A DNA stretch of 64,000 bases, taken from NCBI GenBank assembly GCA_020161845.1, contig JAIUNK010000012.1, forward strand, positions 1 to 64,000, written 5' to 3'. Below are positions 1 to 7,242 of this stretch, piece after piece; the stretch's first letter is position 1; every line of letters begins with the position of its first letter. A program made the position numbers and the translations under genes. The notes beneath the pieces are model-generated. The model saw only the letters and a list, made by a program, of their open reading frames with translations. It made no database searches and had not been told where the DNA came from. The stretch is from Actinomycetota bacterium (GTDB lineage: Bacteria > Actinomycetota > Actinomycetes > Actinomycetales > Dermatophilaceae).

Positions 1-64
1 CCAAATACAGACGGACCATCTGGTCACGATACTCCGGATTGAACTTGTGCCGTGCCCCACTCAT
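1..64 (-). CDS. IS3-family-like transposase OrfA, 5' end only
   Basis: The reverse strand from ATG at 64 reads MSGARHKFNPEYRDQMVRLY and runs off the left edge of the window. The block KFNPEYRDQMVRLY resembles the N-terminus of IS3-type OrfA proteins (consensus-like [RK]K[FY]xPE[FY]RxxAVRL), the helix-turn-helix subunit that binds the element ends. A purine-rich ribosome site (AAGGGAG) lies 7-8 nt before the ATG. Only 21 codons are visible, so whether the element is complete is unknown. The family call rests on a short match and is moderate. Confidence 0.6.
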   Translation of the reverse strand, partial: MSGARHKFNPEYRDQMVRLYL

Positions 65-88
65 GTCGTTCTCCCTTCAGATAAGGAT

Positions 89-119
89 CCTATTGGACCT
101 CATGTCCGAGAGAAATAGG
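89..119. repeat. Nested dyad upstream of the transposase start
   Basis: CCTATT (89-94) and AATAGG (114-119) are inverted copies, with GGAC (95-98) and GTCC (104-107) nested inside. The dyad lies between the transposase start and the 3' end of the neighbouring gene. It could be part of an insertion-sequence end or an operator. No target-site duplication can be tested because the other end lies outside the window. Confidence 0.35.
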
Positions 120-124
120 GCACC

Positions 125-802
125 TCAGGTGGTCGTTTGGGTGGAGCTGCCGGGTAGGGGTTGCCAGGGGCCGTGGTCGATGCGGTAGTCGGCGGTGATG
201 GTGGTGGTTGCGGTGGGGGTCAGGGTGCCGGGGTGGGTGTAGGTGTGGGTGATGTCGCCGGTGGGGTAGGGGCCGCCGGTGCTGGCGGTGGGTCCCTGGG
301 AGGTGCCGTCGCCGTGGTGGTAGACGTGGCCGGGGGTCTTGAGGCGGAGTTCGACGGCGCGGCCGAGCATGGTCAATGAGCGGGTTTGCCCTGGTCGGTA
401 GCCGGTGGTGGTGGGCGTCGCGTAATGGTCGGGCAGGCAGGTGGTCCCGGCGGGTGTCCAGGTGGTGGTGCCGGCGGGTCGGGCGTAGAGGCGGGCTCGG
501 GGTCCTGGGCCCTCGGGGTTGGTGCGACAGGCATTGATGGCGGATTGGCACGAGAGGGTTTCGTCGGGCACGTCGAGGGTGTTGCCGGGGCAGTCGATGA
601 GCACGCGGAACTCCGTGACCGGCCCGGCCGGTCCCGCGGGAACCCCGGGACCTTGAGCGTCCCGGGTCGGCCCTGCCGTGGGAGAGAGTGTCTCGAACCC
701 GGTCAGGGTTGTCTTCCCGTTTCCGGTGCTGCCCTCGACGTCCCCAGGTAGAGCGATGGTTATCGCCAGAATGACAGAAGCCGCGAGAGGTGCCGAGATC
801 AT
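125..802 (-). CDS. Secreted PKD-like domain protein, 225 aa
   Basis: This is probably an exported protein of unknown function. The chosen ATG at 802 overlaps the upstream lipoprotein stop as ATGA and begins a plausible signal peptide (MISAPLAASVILAITIALPG). A longer in-frame reading would start inside the lipoprotein gene. After a Pro/Gly/Thr-rich linker there is a segment with two Cys (SCQSAINAC), and the C-terminal third has a PKD-like signature: HHGDGTSQGP, then GGPYPTGDITHTYTHPG and a final IDHGPWQPLPG. Related actinobacterial secreted proteins end in the same way. Co-translation with the DUF6318 lipoprotein suggests a shared envelope role. No enzyme motif is visible. Confidence 0.7.
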   Translation of the reverse strand: MISAPLAASVILAITIALPGDVEGSTGNGKTTLTGFETLSPTAGPTRDAQGPGVPAGPAGPVTEFRVLIDCPGNTLDVPDETLSCQSAINACRTNPEGPGPRARLYARPAGTTTWTPAGTTCLPDHYATPTTTGYRPGQTRSLTMLGRAVELRLKTPGHVYHHGDGTSQGPTASTGGPYPTGDITHTYTHPGTLTPTATTTITADYRIDHGPWQPLPGSSTQTTT

Positions 803-1524
803 TTCTTCGGCGGGGTGTAGTCGACGTCTTGGAAATCCGTCACATACCATTGTCCATCGCGCCAGCTGAGCCATAGCTGCGCCAGGACATCGCTGCTCTT
901 GGCCCGCGTCGTAGCCAGACCACTGGGTTCGTGCACCACGACGGGTGAGTTGGTCAGCGGCGCCATCACGTGAATATCATTGACAGTCGCTGCGTCGATC
1001 ACCTCGCCTTCGACGTCCGGTTCTCCGACGTTCAGCGTGCGAAAGTAGATATCGGCCCAGACGCGTCCGGCGTCGGCGTTTTCGCCGACGATTCGTTCGA
1101 GCTTCTTGCACCCAGGGCATTGCGGATCCTCGAGTTTGGGCAGCTGGCCTTTGGCGGGGTCCATGAGTAGACGCCCGTAGGCCTCGATGTAGTAGCGGAC
1201 GAAGGCTTGGGCGCCGGCGTTGGTGTGTTGTTTGGCGGCGGGGGGCATGTTGGCCAGGACGTCGTACCCGGCGGTGGCGCCGCTGGTGCTGGGTGTGGCG
1301 GGGTCGGTCGCGGCGGTGGGGGCGGTGGGGATGGTCACGACGGTGGCTGGGCGAGCGGAGGCGGACGTGGCGGTGGTGGCCGGGGGTTGGCTGGAGCAGC
1401 CGGCGAGGGCGGCGGCCACGGCGGTGGCTGTCGTCAGGGTGGCGGTCAGCGTGGCGGGCCGGGCTCGGCGGGGCCGGTGGCGCCGTTTGCCGGTGCTGGG
1501 TGGTCCTGGTTGGGGTGTGCGCAT
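799..1524 (-). CDS. DUF6318-family lipoprotein, 241 aa
   Basis: A predicted membrane-anchored lipoprotein of unknown function. The ATG at 1524 is preferred because GGAGA precedes it and it gives an Arg-rich n-region, a hydrophobic stretch (TLTATLTTATAVAAALAGC) and the lipobox ALAGC; longer in-frame starts add a non-signal tail. A Thr/Ala/Pro-rich spacer follows. The folded part starts near NMPPAAKQHTNAGAQAFVRY and contains DPQCPGCKKLE and a closing WRDGQWYVTDFQDV, the pattern I associate with DUF6318. It overlaps the downstream PKD gene by 4 nt (ATGA). The family assignment is from memory of the motif, not a search. Confidence 0.75.
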   Translation of the reverse strand: MRTPQPGPPSTGKRRHRPRRARPATLTATLTTATAVAAALAGCSSQPPATTATSASARPATVVTIPTAPTAATDPATPSTSGATAGYDVLANMPPAAKQHTNAGAQAFVRYYIEAYGRLLMDPAKGQLPKLEDPQCPGCKKLERIVGENADAGRVWADIYFRTLNVGEPDVEGEVIDAATVNDIHVMAPLTNSPVVVHEPSGLATTRAKSSDVLAQLWLSWRDGQWYVTDFQDVDYTPPKK

Positions 1525-1726
1525 GAGTGTCTCCGTCCCCCGCGGCGGTCTGACGCGCCGATTCTGCCGGATTCCGAGGCCGTCATGGGGGCTGAAATGA
1601 ACATCGCTGCAGCTCAACGGCGTTCACTTGTGGATTGCCCCTTGCCGGGGGGCCAACGCTCAGCCTGCCGGCCGGGCAGACGTTGCGGCCACGCCCCCCG
1701 CGCGCGGGACGGGGCCACCTGCCCGG

Positions 1727-1747
1727 CGTCTACAGGTCGTCTACATT
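1727..1747 (+). promoter_or_regulatory. Direct-repeat operator and -10 box of the antitoxin gene
   Basis: CGTCTACA occurs twice (1727-1734 and 1738-1745), 11 bp apart, about one helical turn. The second copy overlaps TACATT (1742-1747), which ends 7 nt before the ATG at 1755. The layout suits a leaderless promoter autorepressed by a ribbon-helix-helix antitoxin bound as adjacent dimers. No good -35 is visible. Confidence 0.5.
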
Positions 1748-1754
1748 CGGTTCC

Positions 1755-1991
1755 ATGGCGACAGGGGATACCACGACGGTCCGTGTTCGGCGGCCGGACC
1801 GCGAACGACTCCAAGATCTCGCGAGGGCTCGGCAGACGTCCGTCATCGATGTCGTTCACACCGCCATCGACGCCCTCGAGCGGCAGGAGTTCCTGCGCGG
1901 CCTCAATCGCGACTACCAGCAATTACGCACCGATCCGCAGCGATGGCAGGACTACCTTGCCGAACGGCGGGAGTGGGACGCGCTCGCGTGA
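1755..1991 (+). CDS. MazE-like antitoxin, 78 aa
   Basis: A small DNA-binding antitoxin expected to neutralise the adjacent MazF-like ribonuclease. The N-terminus (TTTVRVRRPDRERLQDLARA) has the short beta strand and helix typical of ribbon-helix-helix proteins. The C-terminal half is charged and helical (RDYQQLRTDPQRWQDYLAER), as expected for the toxin-wrapping tail. ATG at 1755 is chosen over an upstream in-frame ATG at 1635 because a TACATT -10 box lies 7 nt before it and the extra N-terminus has no family character. Its stop overlaps the toxin GTG as GTGA. The antitoxin is intact although its partner is interrupted. Confidence 0.75.
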   Translation: MATGDTTTVRVRRPDRERLQDLARARQTSVIDVVHTAIDALERQEFLRGLNRDYQQLRTDPQRWQDYLAERREWDALA

Positions 1992-2212
1992 TCTGGCGAG
2001 GAGAGGTTTACGCCATCGACCTATGCCACCCGGTCGTCCGAGAACCTGAGTTCCGCCGCCCGGCCGTCGTGGTCTCGGTCGACACCCTCAACAACGGCCC
2101 CGGTGGGCTGGTCATCATCGTTCCGATCACCTCCGCGGCGTACGGCTAGCGTAGCCACGTCGAACTGGAGCCCGGCGGCCTTAGCACACCCCACGGCACC
2201 CCGGACCACATC
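1988..2212 (+). pseudogene. MazF/PemK-like toxin interrupted by an in-frame TAG
   Basis: From GTG at 1988 the frame reads IWRGEVYAIDLCHP, then EFRRPAVVVSVDTLN and GGLVIIVPITSAAYG, the N-terminal two thirds of a MazF-type mRNA endoribonuclease including the RRPAVVVS strand. A TAG stop follows at 2147-2149 after 53 codons. The same frame resumes after it with RSHVELEPGG, the expected next MazF strand, so one nonsense change explains the break. Beyond about 2180 the match fades and the frame runs on into the start of a small membrane protein, so the C-terminus is also lost or replaced. Families are usually near 110 residues. It is probably inactive unless the stop is read through. Confidence 0.75.
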
Positions 2213-2251
2213 ACTCGCAAACTCCCAATCGGTGAGCCCTACGCTACTGTC

Positions 2252-2413
2252 ATGCGTCGGAGCCCACTGCTCATCGCTGTCGTCGTGGCCCTCGTTCTTG
2301 TCGCCGGAGCCTTCCTTCTGAATGTCCCTGGACATGACGCGATGGCGGTCGGCGCGATCATCGCCGTCGGCGTGGTCGCGGTATCACAATTCGACAGCCG
2401 GCGCCGACCCTGA
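2252..2413 (+). CDS. Small membrane protein, 53 aa
   Basis: A predicted two-helix inner-membrane miniprotein of unknown function. ATG at 2252 opens MRRSPLLIAVVVALVLVAGA, a positively charged N-terminus and first helix. A short NVPGHDAMA turn follows, then a second hydrophobic helix (VGAIIAVGVVAVSQF) and a basic end SRRRP. A TACGCT box at 2240-2245 ends 6 nt before the ATG, as at the other apparently leaderless genes here. The frame is continuous with the broken MazF-like gene upstream, so part of the sequence could be a read-on tail, but the membrane pattern and promoter favour an independent gene. Confidence 0.55.
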   Translation: MRRSPLLIAVVVALVLVAGAFLLNVPGHDAMAVGAIIAVGVVAVSQFDSRRRP

Positions 2414-2584
2414 GTGTGCGCCGCGCGTCACCTCCGAGCCTCAGATCCGACCCCCAGACTGAGCGTCGCCAGCCGGCCCCTCAGCGGACGGTTACGCTCG
2501 GTGCCAGGAAGGCGCTCCGCACATGCGCCCCTCCAGTTTGCGAGGCAGGGTGTCCGCTTGACCGACCGTCCGGGCGCTGCGTAT

Positions 2585-2797
2585 CGGATCGGTGGCTCTC
2601 CCTGGACGGCTGAGACCAAGACCAGCGAAGCGGCCCGCGTGGCTGAGCCGTGGTTGAGCGCCCCAGGCTTCCGATGCCCTCGTGCCGTTGCGCCGGATGT
2701 CCTCGAGCAGCGCGTTGATGCGGCGCAGGACCCTCCGGTCTTGGGCGTGCCACCACAGGTAGTCCGCCCACGCGTTCTCGTCCCAGACGAGCAGCAC
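2585..2797 (-). pseudogene. YoeB-like toxin, frameshifted remnant
   Basis: A GTG start at 2797 gives MLLVWDENAWADYLWWHAQD, then RRVLRRINALLEDIRRNG, a near-perfect YoeB N-terminus. YoeB is a ribosome-dependent mRNA interferase. After codon 36 the frame is lost: HEGIG, then KPGALNHG, then a WSQPSRESHR stretch (matching the usual WSRRIxxEHR) appear in successive other frames. At least two indels are needed, and the catalytic C-terminus with its conserved His/Tyr is not recovered. The start lies just behind the intact yefM stop, so this is an antitoxin that outlived its toxin. Confidence 0.75.
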
Positions 2798-2798
2798 C

Positions 2799-3056
2799 TC
2801 AGCCGGCGTCCGTCAGCTCGTGGACCGTGCCGTGGCCGCCTTCCAGCCGCTCCATCGCATCGAGGAGGCGGCGCGCGTTCGCGGGCGAGCGCATCAGGTA
2901 CGCCGTCTCCTTGAGGGACTCGTCGTCGGCCAGGGAGACGATGACGACCGGCTCGTGGCCCGCCCTGGTGATGACGATCTCCTCGCGATCATTCGTCACT
3001 GCGTCGAGCACCTCGGCATAACGAGCCCGCGACTCCGGATAACTCATGCTCTTCAT
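2799..3056 (-). CDS. yefM: YefM-type antitoxin, 85 aa
   Basis: Phd/YefM-family antitoxin and transcriptional autorepressor of a yefM-yoeB pair. The sequence MKSMSYPESRARYAEVLDAV, then NDREEIVITRAGHEPVVIVS and the SLKETAYLMRSP block match the family closely. The tail GGHGTVHELTDAG is the toxin-binding region. ATG at 3056 is chosen because GGGAGG lies 8 nt upstream; the in-frame start at 3089 would add 11 unrelated residues. The downstream toxin is frameshifted, so the protein may persist as an orphan regulator or protect against related toxins. Confidence 0.85.
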   Translation of the reverse strand: MKSMSYPESRARYAEVLDAVTNDREEIVITRAGHEPVVIVSLADDESLKETAYLMRSPANARRLLDAMERLEGGHGTVHELTDAG

Positions 3057-3069
3057 GGCACGTCCTCCC

Positions 3070-3085
3070 GTACGGGAAAATGTAC
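3070..3085 (-). promoter_or_regulatory. yefM promoter region with paired GTAC sites
   Basis: Two GTAC motifs (3070-3073, 3082-3085) are 12 bp apart, and the reverse strand carries TACATT (3084-3079), a plausible -10, 22 nt before the yefM ATG. YefM proteins bind TGTACA-type half sites, so these are candidate operator halves. No clear -35 is seen. Confidence 0.4.
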
Positions 3086-3188
3086 GCATCGCGGCTCCAC
3101 CGTGACGGGGTCAACCCCACCCGGCATCGCCCGAAGGGATGAGGCGCGGCGGTGGAGGGTCTCCCGCGCCGATTCCTACCGTCGAAAC

Positions 3189-5303
3189 ATGGCCCAGACG
3201 ATCGCCCCGAGTCCATCCCCATCCCCATCCCCATCCCCGCCCACGACGCCCACCGACGAGGGGAGCCCTCGGTTCGCCGATCGGCTCCTGCAGCGCCGTG
3301 GCGCCTGGCTGGCGTTGGCGGCGTTCCTCCTCGTGGTTGTCGGGGCCATGGGCGCCCTGCGCGGCGCCACCATCCCGCCGCGCGGTGAGGCCATCCCGCC
3401 CGCCGCGGAATCGGCCCGGGTCGCCGCCGAACTGGCCGCCCGACCGGCCTCCGACGTACAGCCCGTCCTGCTCGTCGGCTCCCGCGGCGACGGCGCCGCC
3501 CTCAGCGCGCGCGACCGGGACGCCCTGGCCGAGATCAGCGCCGCGGTCACCGATCCGGCGTTGCCGCGCCTGGGATCGCCGGCCCCGCAGGTCTCGGCCG
3601 ACGGCGCTGCGGCGTACACCCTGGTCCCGGTCCGCGCCGCCACCGAGAACACCGACAACATCGCCACGATCAGCCACCTTCGGGTCGCGGTCCACGAGCG
3701 CACCCCCGACGGCCTGACGATCCAGGTGACCGGCGGCCCGGCCTTCGGCGCCGACATCGCCGACGCCTTCTCCGGGGCCGACCTGCGCCTGCTGCTGGTC
3801 ACCGTCGGGATCGTGCTGGCGCTGCTGCTCATCACCTACCGGTCGCCGCTGCTCGCGCTCGTCCCGCTGCTGGTCATCAGTGTCGCCGATCAGCTCGCTG
3901 CGGTCGTCACCGCGGTGGTCGGCCAGGCCAGCGGCCTGACCTTCGATGCCGGGATCGTCAGCGTGCTCGTCTTCGGCGCGGGCGCCAACTACGCGCTGCT
4001 GCTCATCTCCCGCTACCGGGAGGAACTGCGCCGCGAACCCGACCACCGCCGCGCCCTGGCCACGGCGTGGCGGGCCGTCGTCCCCGCGATCCTCGCCAGC
4101 AATCTCACCGTGGTGCTGGCGCTGCTCACGCTGCTGCTCGCCGCCGTACCGGGCACCCGCGGTCTCGGCCTCGCCGGGGCGACCGGCCTGCTCATCGCCC
4201 TCGCCGCGGCGGTGCTCGTGCTGCCGACGGCGCTGTCCCTGCTCGGGCGGCGCGTGTTCTGGCCCTTCGTACCGCGGCCGGACCGGCACACCGAGGCCGC
4301 CGAACGGTCGCCGTGGTGGCGGCTGGGACATGCCGTCGTACGCCGTCCGTTGCTGGCCGTCCTCGGCGGCGCCGCCATCCTGGGCATTTTGGCCACCGGG
4401 CTCCTGGACGCCCGGATCGGCCTCAACCAGTCCGAACGCTTCCGGGTCGCCTCGGAATCACAGCAGGGCCTGGCCGTCCTCGAACGGTCCTTCCCCGCCG
4501 GCATCGCTGCGCCCATGACGATCGTCGCCGACGCCGCCGCGAGCCAGCGGGTGGCCGACACCGCCCGCGGCCTGACCGGTGTCGTCGCGGTCACCCCCGT
4601 CGGGGCGCCGTACGACGGGCGAGCCACCCTCACCGTGGTCGGACAGGCCCTGCCCGGCAGCGAAGCGGCCGACGACCTCGTCACCACGCTGCGCGCCGCC
4701 GTCCACGACGTCCCTGGAGCCCACGCCCTCGTCGGCGGCGCACCCGCCGTCAGCCTGGACGCCCACGACGCCGCCCGCCGCGACCTGACCGTCGTCGCCC
4801 CGCTCGTCCTGCTGCTCACGGCCGTGGTCCTGATGGCCCTGCTGCGCGCCGTGCGTACCCCACTCGTGCTGCTGGGCGTCAACGTGCTCAGCTCGGTCGC
4901 GACGATCGGCCTGGGCGCGTGGGCCAGCCGCGCCGTGTTCGGTACCGCCGCCCTCGACGTCCAGGTGCCGCTCGTGGCGTTACTTTTCCTGGTGGCGCTC
5001 GGCGTCGACTACACGATCTTCCTCGTCCACCGCGCCACCCTCGAGGCGCGCACCCACGGCATCGCCGAGGGGATGGCCAGGGCCGTCGGGGCGACCGGCG
5101 CGGTCATCACCAGCGCCGGGCTGGTCCTGGCGGGGGTGTTCGCCGCGCTCGGCGTGCTGCCCCTCGTCGTCCTCGGCCAACTCGGCCTCATCGTGGGGCT
5201 CGGCGTGGTCATCGACGCCTTCCTGGTGCGCGCGATCGTCGTCCCCGGTGTCGTCACGCTGCTGGGCCGGCGGGAATCCCGCGGCGTAGCCTCGGCGAGG
5301 TGA
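3189..5303 (+). CDS. MmpL/RND-superfamily exporter, 704 aa
   Basis: A proton-driven inner-membrane exporter of the MMPL family; substrates in actinobacteria are lipids, siderophores or drugs, and the substrate here is unknown. After a Ser-Pro repeat tail (residues 8-17), TM1 is at about 40-57. A periplasmic loop precedes five helices from about residue 197, including GAGANYALLLISRYREEL, and the arrangement repeats with GVDYTIFLVHRATLEARTHG in the C-terminal half. That duplicated plan is the family hallmark. ATG at 3189 follows TACCGT by 6 nt, so the mRNA may be leaderless; a longer reading would cross the yefM promoter. Its stop overlaps the kinase GTG (GTGA), placing the pump under co-transcribed two-component control. 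Confidence 0.85.
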   Translation: MAQTIAPSPSPSPSPSPPTTPTDEGSPRFADRLLQRRGAWLALAAFLLVVVGAMGALRGATIPPRGEAIPPAAESARVAAELAARPASDVQPVLLVGSRGDGAALSARDRDALAEISAAVTDPALPRLGSPAPQVSADGAAAYTLVPVRAATENTDNIATISHLRVAVHERTPDGLTIQVTGGPAFGADIADAFSGADLRLLLVTVGIVLALLLITYRSPLLALVPLLVISVADQLAAVVTAVVGQASGLTFDAGIVSVLVFGAGANYALLLISRYREELRREPDHRRALATAWRAVVPAILASNLTVVLALLTLLLAAVPGTRGLGLAGATGLLIALAAAVLVLPTALSLLGRRVFWPFVPRPDRHTEAAERSPWWRLGHAVVRRPLLAVLGGAAILGILATGLLDARIGLNQSERFRVASESQQGLAVLERSFPAGIAAPMTIVADAAASQRVADTARGLTGVVAVTPVGAPYDGRATLTVVGQALPGSEAADDLVTTLRAAVHDVPGAHALVGGAPAVSLDAHDAARRDLTVVAPLVLLLTAVVLMALLRAVRTPLVLLGVNVLSSVATIGLGAWASRAVFGTAALDVQVPLVALLFLVALGVDYTIFLVHRATLEARTHGIAEGMARAVGATGAVITSAGLVLAGVFAALGVLPLVVLGQLGLIVGLGVVIDAFLVRAIVVPGVVTLLGRRESRGVASAR
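3215..3238 (+). repeat. Hexanucleotide repeat (ATCCCC)x4 in the exporter N-terminus
   Basis: Four perfect ATCCCC units encode part of a Ser-Pro tail in the exporter. The unit is two codons, so slippage would change tail length without breaking the frame. Confidence 0.85.
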
Positions 5304-6571
5304 CAGACGTCGCGCCGCTGCCGCGCCCCACCAGCGTGCTCGCAGGCCTGCGGGTGCTGCGGCACGTGCTCTTCGGGGTCCTCGTCGCGGTCGGGTGGGC
5401 GCAGGGGTGGCGCAGCGAGATCGCCGGCACGTGGCTGGCCGTGGCGGTGGCGCCGATGGTGCTTGCGTACGTGCTGGGCGCGCGCGCCGCGATGTCCTAC
5501 GTCGAGGGCGCCCGCGCCGCGCCGCCGTACGCCGTGAGCCCCCGCCGCACCCCCGGTCTGTGGCTGGTCGTCCTCGGCCTGGCGTGGCTGGTCGCGGTGC
5601 TGGTGTCCGCCTCCTTCGTCTGGGTGGGCTTCGCACTGTGGCTGCTGGCCGGCCAGGTACTGACGCTGCGGTGGGCCCTCGGCTACACCGCCGTCGTCCT
5701 GCTCGCCGTGATCCTGGCGCCAGGTCTCGCCGGGCCGGGCTGGACCGTCGCCGGCGTCGTCGGCCCCACGGTCGGTGCCCTGTTCGCCCTCGGCCTGTCC
5801 CGCGGCCAGGTGTTGCTGGCCCGCGACGCCCTCGAGCGGGCCCGCCTGCTCGATGCGCTGATGCAGGCGCAGGCCGAGTCCGCGGCGCTGCAGGAGCAGC
5901 TCGCCCTCACCCAACGCGAGGTCGGCGCGATGAGCGAGCGCACCCGGCTGTCCCGGGACATCCATGACACCGTGGCGCAGGGATTCTCCTCGATCGTGCT
6001 GCTGGCCCGGGGAGCCTCGGTCAGTCCCGGTGAGCCCGACCTGCGGCGCCTGCTGGCCCGGATCGAGGACACGGCCGCGGACAACCTCACCGAGATCCGC
6101 GCGGTCGTCGCGGCGCTGGCGCCCAGCACCCTGCAGCACAGCGGCCTGGCCGCGGCCCTGCGTCGGCTGCTGGACGACCTGCACGCCGACACCGGTCTGG
6201 ACACCGAACTGCGCGTCGCGCCGGAGCTCACCGAACTGTCGACCACGCACGAGGTCGCCCTGCTGCGGACGGCTCAAAGCGCGCTGGCCAACATCCGCTC
6301 GCACGCCCGGGCCGCCCGCGTTGTGGTCTCCCTCGACGGCAGCCCGCACGAGGTCCGCCTCGACGTGGTCGACGATGGTGTGGGATTCGACCCGGCCATC
6401 CTCGACCGGCCCGGCGCTGATCTCACGCGCGGCGGCTACGGGGTGGCGGCCACCCGGGCGCGGCTCACCGAACTCGGCGGCGGCCTCATCATCGAGTCCG
6501 CGCCCGGGGAGGGCACGGCCGTGTCCGCGCACCTGCCCCTGACGAACGCCGGCTCCAGCGGCGCCTCATGA
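5300..6571 (+). CDS. Sensor histidine kinase, NarL-type partner (HisKA_3), 423 aa
   Basis: A membrane sensor kinase that phosphorylates the next gene's product. The N-terminal half has several hydrophobic helices (for example LWLVVLGLAWLVAVLVSASF) and no large extracellular loop, so the signal is probably sensed in or at the membrane. A coiled region (ERARLLDALMQAQAESAALQ) leads to the HisKA_3 phospho-acceptor at His222 (SRDIHDTVAQGFSSIVLL). The ATPase domain has the N box at Asn331 (ANIRSHA) and DDGVGFDP, with a final GYGVAATRARLTELGG. GTG at 5300 overlaps the exporter stop. This start keeps the kinase out of the exporter frame. Confidence 0.88.
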   Translation: MTDVAPLPRPTSVLAGLRVLRHVLFGVLVAVGWAQGWRSEIAGTWLAVAVAPMVLAYVLGARAAMSYVEGARAAPPYAVSPRRTPGLWLVVLGLAWLVAVLVSASFVWVGFALWLLAGQVLTLRWALGYTAVVLLAVILAPGLAGPGWTVAGVVGPTVGALFALGLSRGQVLLARDALERARLLDALMQAQAESAALQEQLALTQREVGAMSERTRLSRDIHDTVAQGFSSIVLLARGASVSPGEPDLRRLLARIEDTAADNLTEIRAVVAALAPSTLQHSGLAAALRRLLDDLHADTGLDTELRVAPELTELSTTHEVALLRTAQSALANIRSHARAARVVVSLDGSPHEVRLDVVDDGVGFDPAILDRPGADLTRGGYGVAATRARLTELGGGLIIESAPGEGTAVSAHLPLTNAGSSGAS

Positions 6572-7182
6572 CCTCCGTCCTCATCGTCGACGACCACCCG
6601 GTGGTGCGCTCCGGCCTGCGCACCCTGCTCGCGGCGGCACCCGGCATCGAGGTCGTCGGCGAGGCCGCGGATGGCGCCACCGCGATCCGGCTGGCCCGCG
6701 AGGTCGCCCCCGATGTGGTGCTCTGCGACCTGCGGCTCGGCGACGGCATCGATGGCGTGGGGGTCGCGCGGGAACTGGTCAGCCGGCAGGGACCGGCCGT
6801 GGTCATCCTCACGACGTACGACCATGACACCGACATCGTCCGCGCGGTCGAGGCCGGCGCCGCCGGGTACCTGCTCAAGGACGCCGGTCTGGACCAAATC
6901 GTCCGCGCGGTGCAAGGGGCCGCCGCGGGGGAGACGGTGCTCTCCGAGGCCATGACGGCCCGCGTCGTCGACACGATGCGGACCGCGCCCAAGGCGCTCA
7001 GCGACCGGGAGCGGGAGGTTCTCACCCTCGTCGAGGAGGGGCTCTCGAACCGGCAGATCGCCAAGCGGCTGTTCGTCAGCGAAGCGACCGTGAAGACGCA
7101 CCTCTCGCACGTGTACGACAAGCTCGCCGCGCCGAGTCGCACCGCCGCCGTCGCCGCCGCCAGAGCCAGGGGACTGCTGTGA
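6568..7182 (+). CDS. NarL/LuxR-family response regulator, 204 aa
   Basis: A DNA-binding response regulator paired with the preceding kinase. The receiver domain (about 1-120) has the acidic pair in VLIVDDHPVVRSG, phospho-acceptor Asp54 (VVLCDLRLGDG), and the conserved Lys in YLLKDAG. The C-terminal LuxR helix-turn-helix (about 139-200) reads LSDREREVLTLVEEGLSNRQ and IAKRLFVSEATVKTHLSHVY. Its ATG overlaps the kinase stop (ATGA), so exporter, kinase and regulator form one translationally coupled unit. The natural inference is that it controls its own exporter operon. Confidence 0.92.
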   Translation: MTSVLIVDDHPVVRSGLRTLLAAAPGIEVVGEAADGATAIRLAREVAPDVVLCDLRLGDGIDGVGVARELVSRQGPAVVILTTYDHDTDIVRAVEAGAAGYLLKDAGLDQIVRAVQGAAAGETVLSEAMTARVVDTMRTAPKALSDREREVLTLVEEGLSNRQIAKRLFVSEATVKTHLSHVYDKLAAPSRTAAVAAARARGLL

Positions 7183-7242
7183 CGCCCGCCCGGGAGCCAG
7201 CCCCGCCGCGTGGCCATGGTCGGGCGCGGGAGGATGGGCGGC

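Noticed and set aside
2103-2321. Forward 72-codon frame between the toxin remnant and the small membrane protein
   Set aside because: It is in another frame from both, Ser/Pro-rich, without promoter or ribosome site.
1-3100. Prophage or integrative element boundary
   Set aside because: Apart from the partial IS3-like transposase there is no integrase, attachment-site repeat or phage gene; the tRNA genes in the window are not flanked by duplicated 3' ends that I can see.
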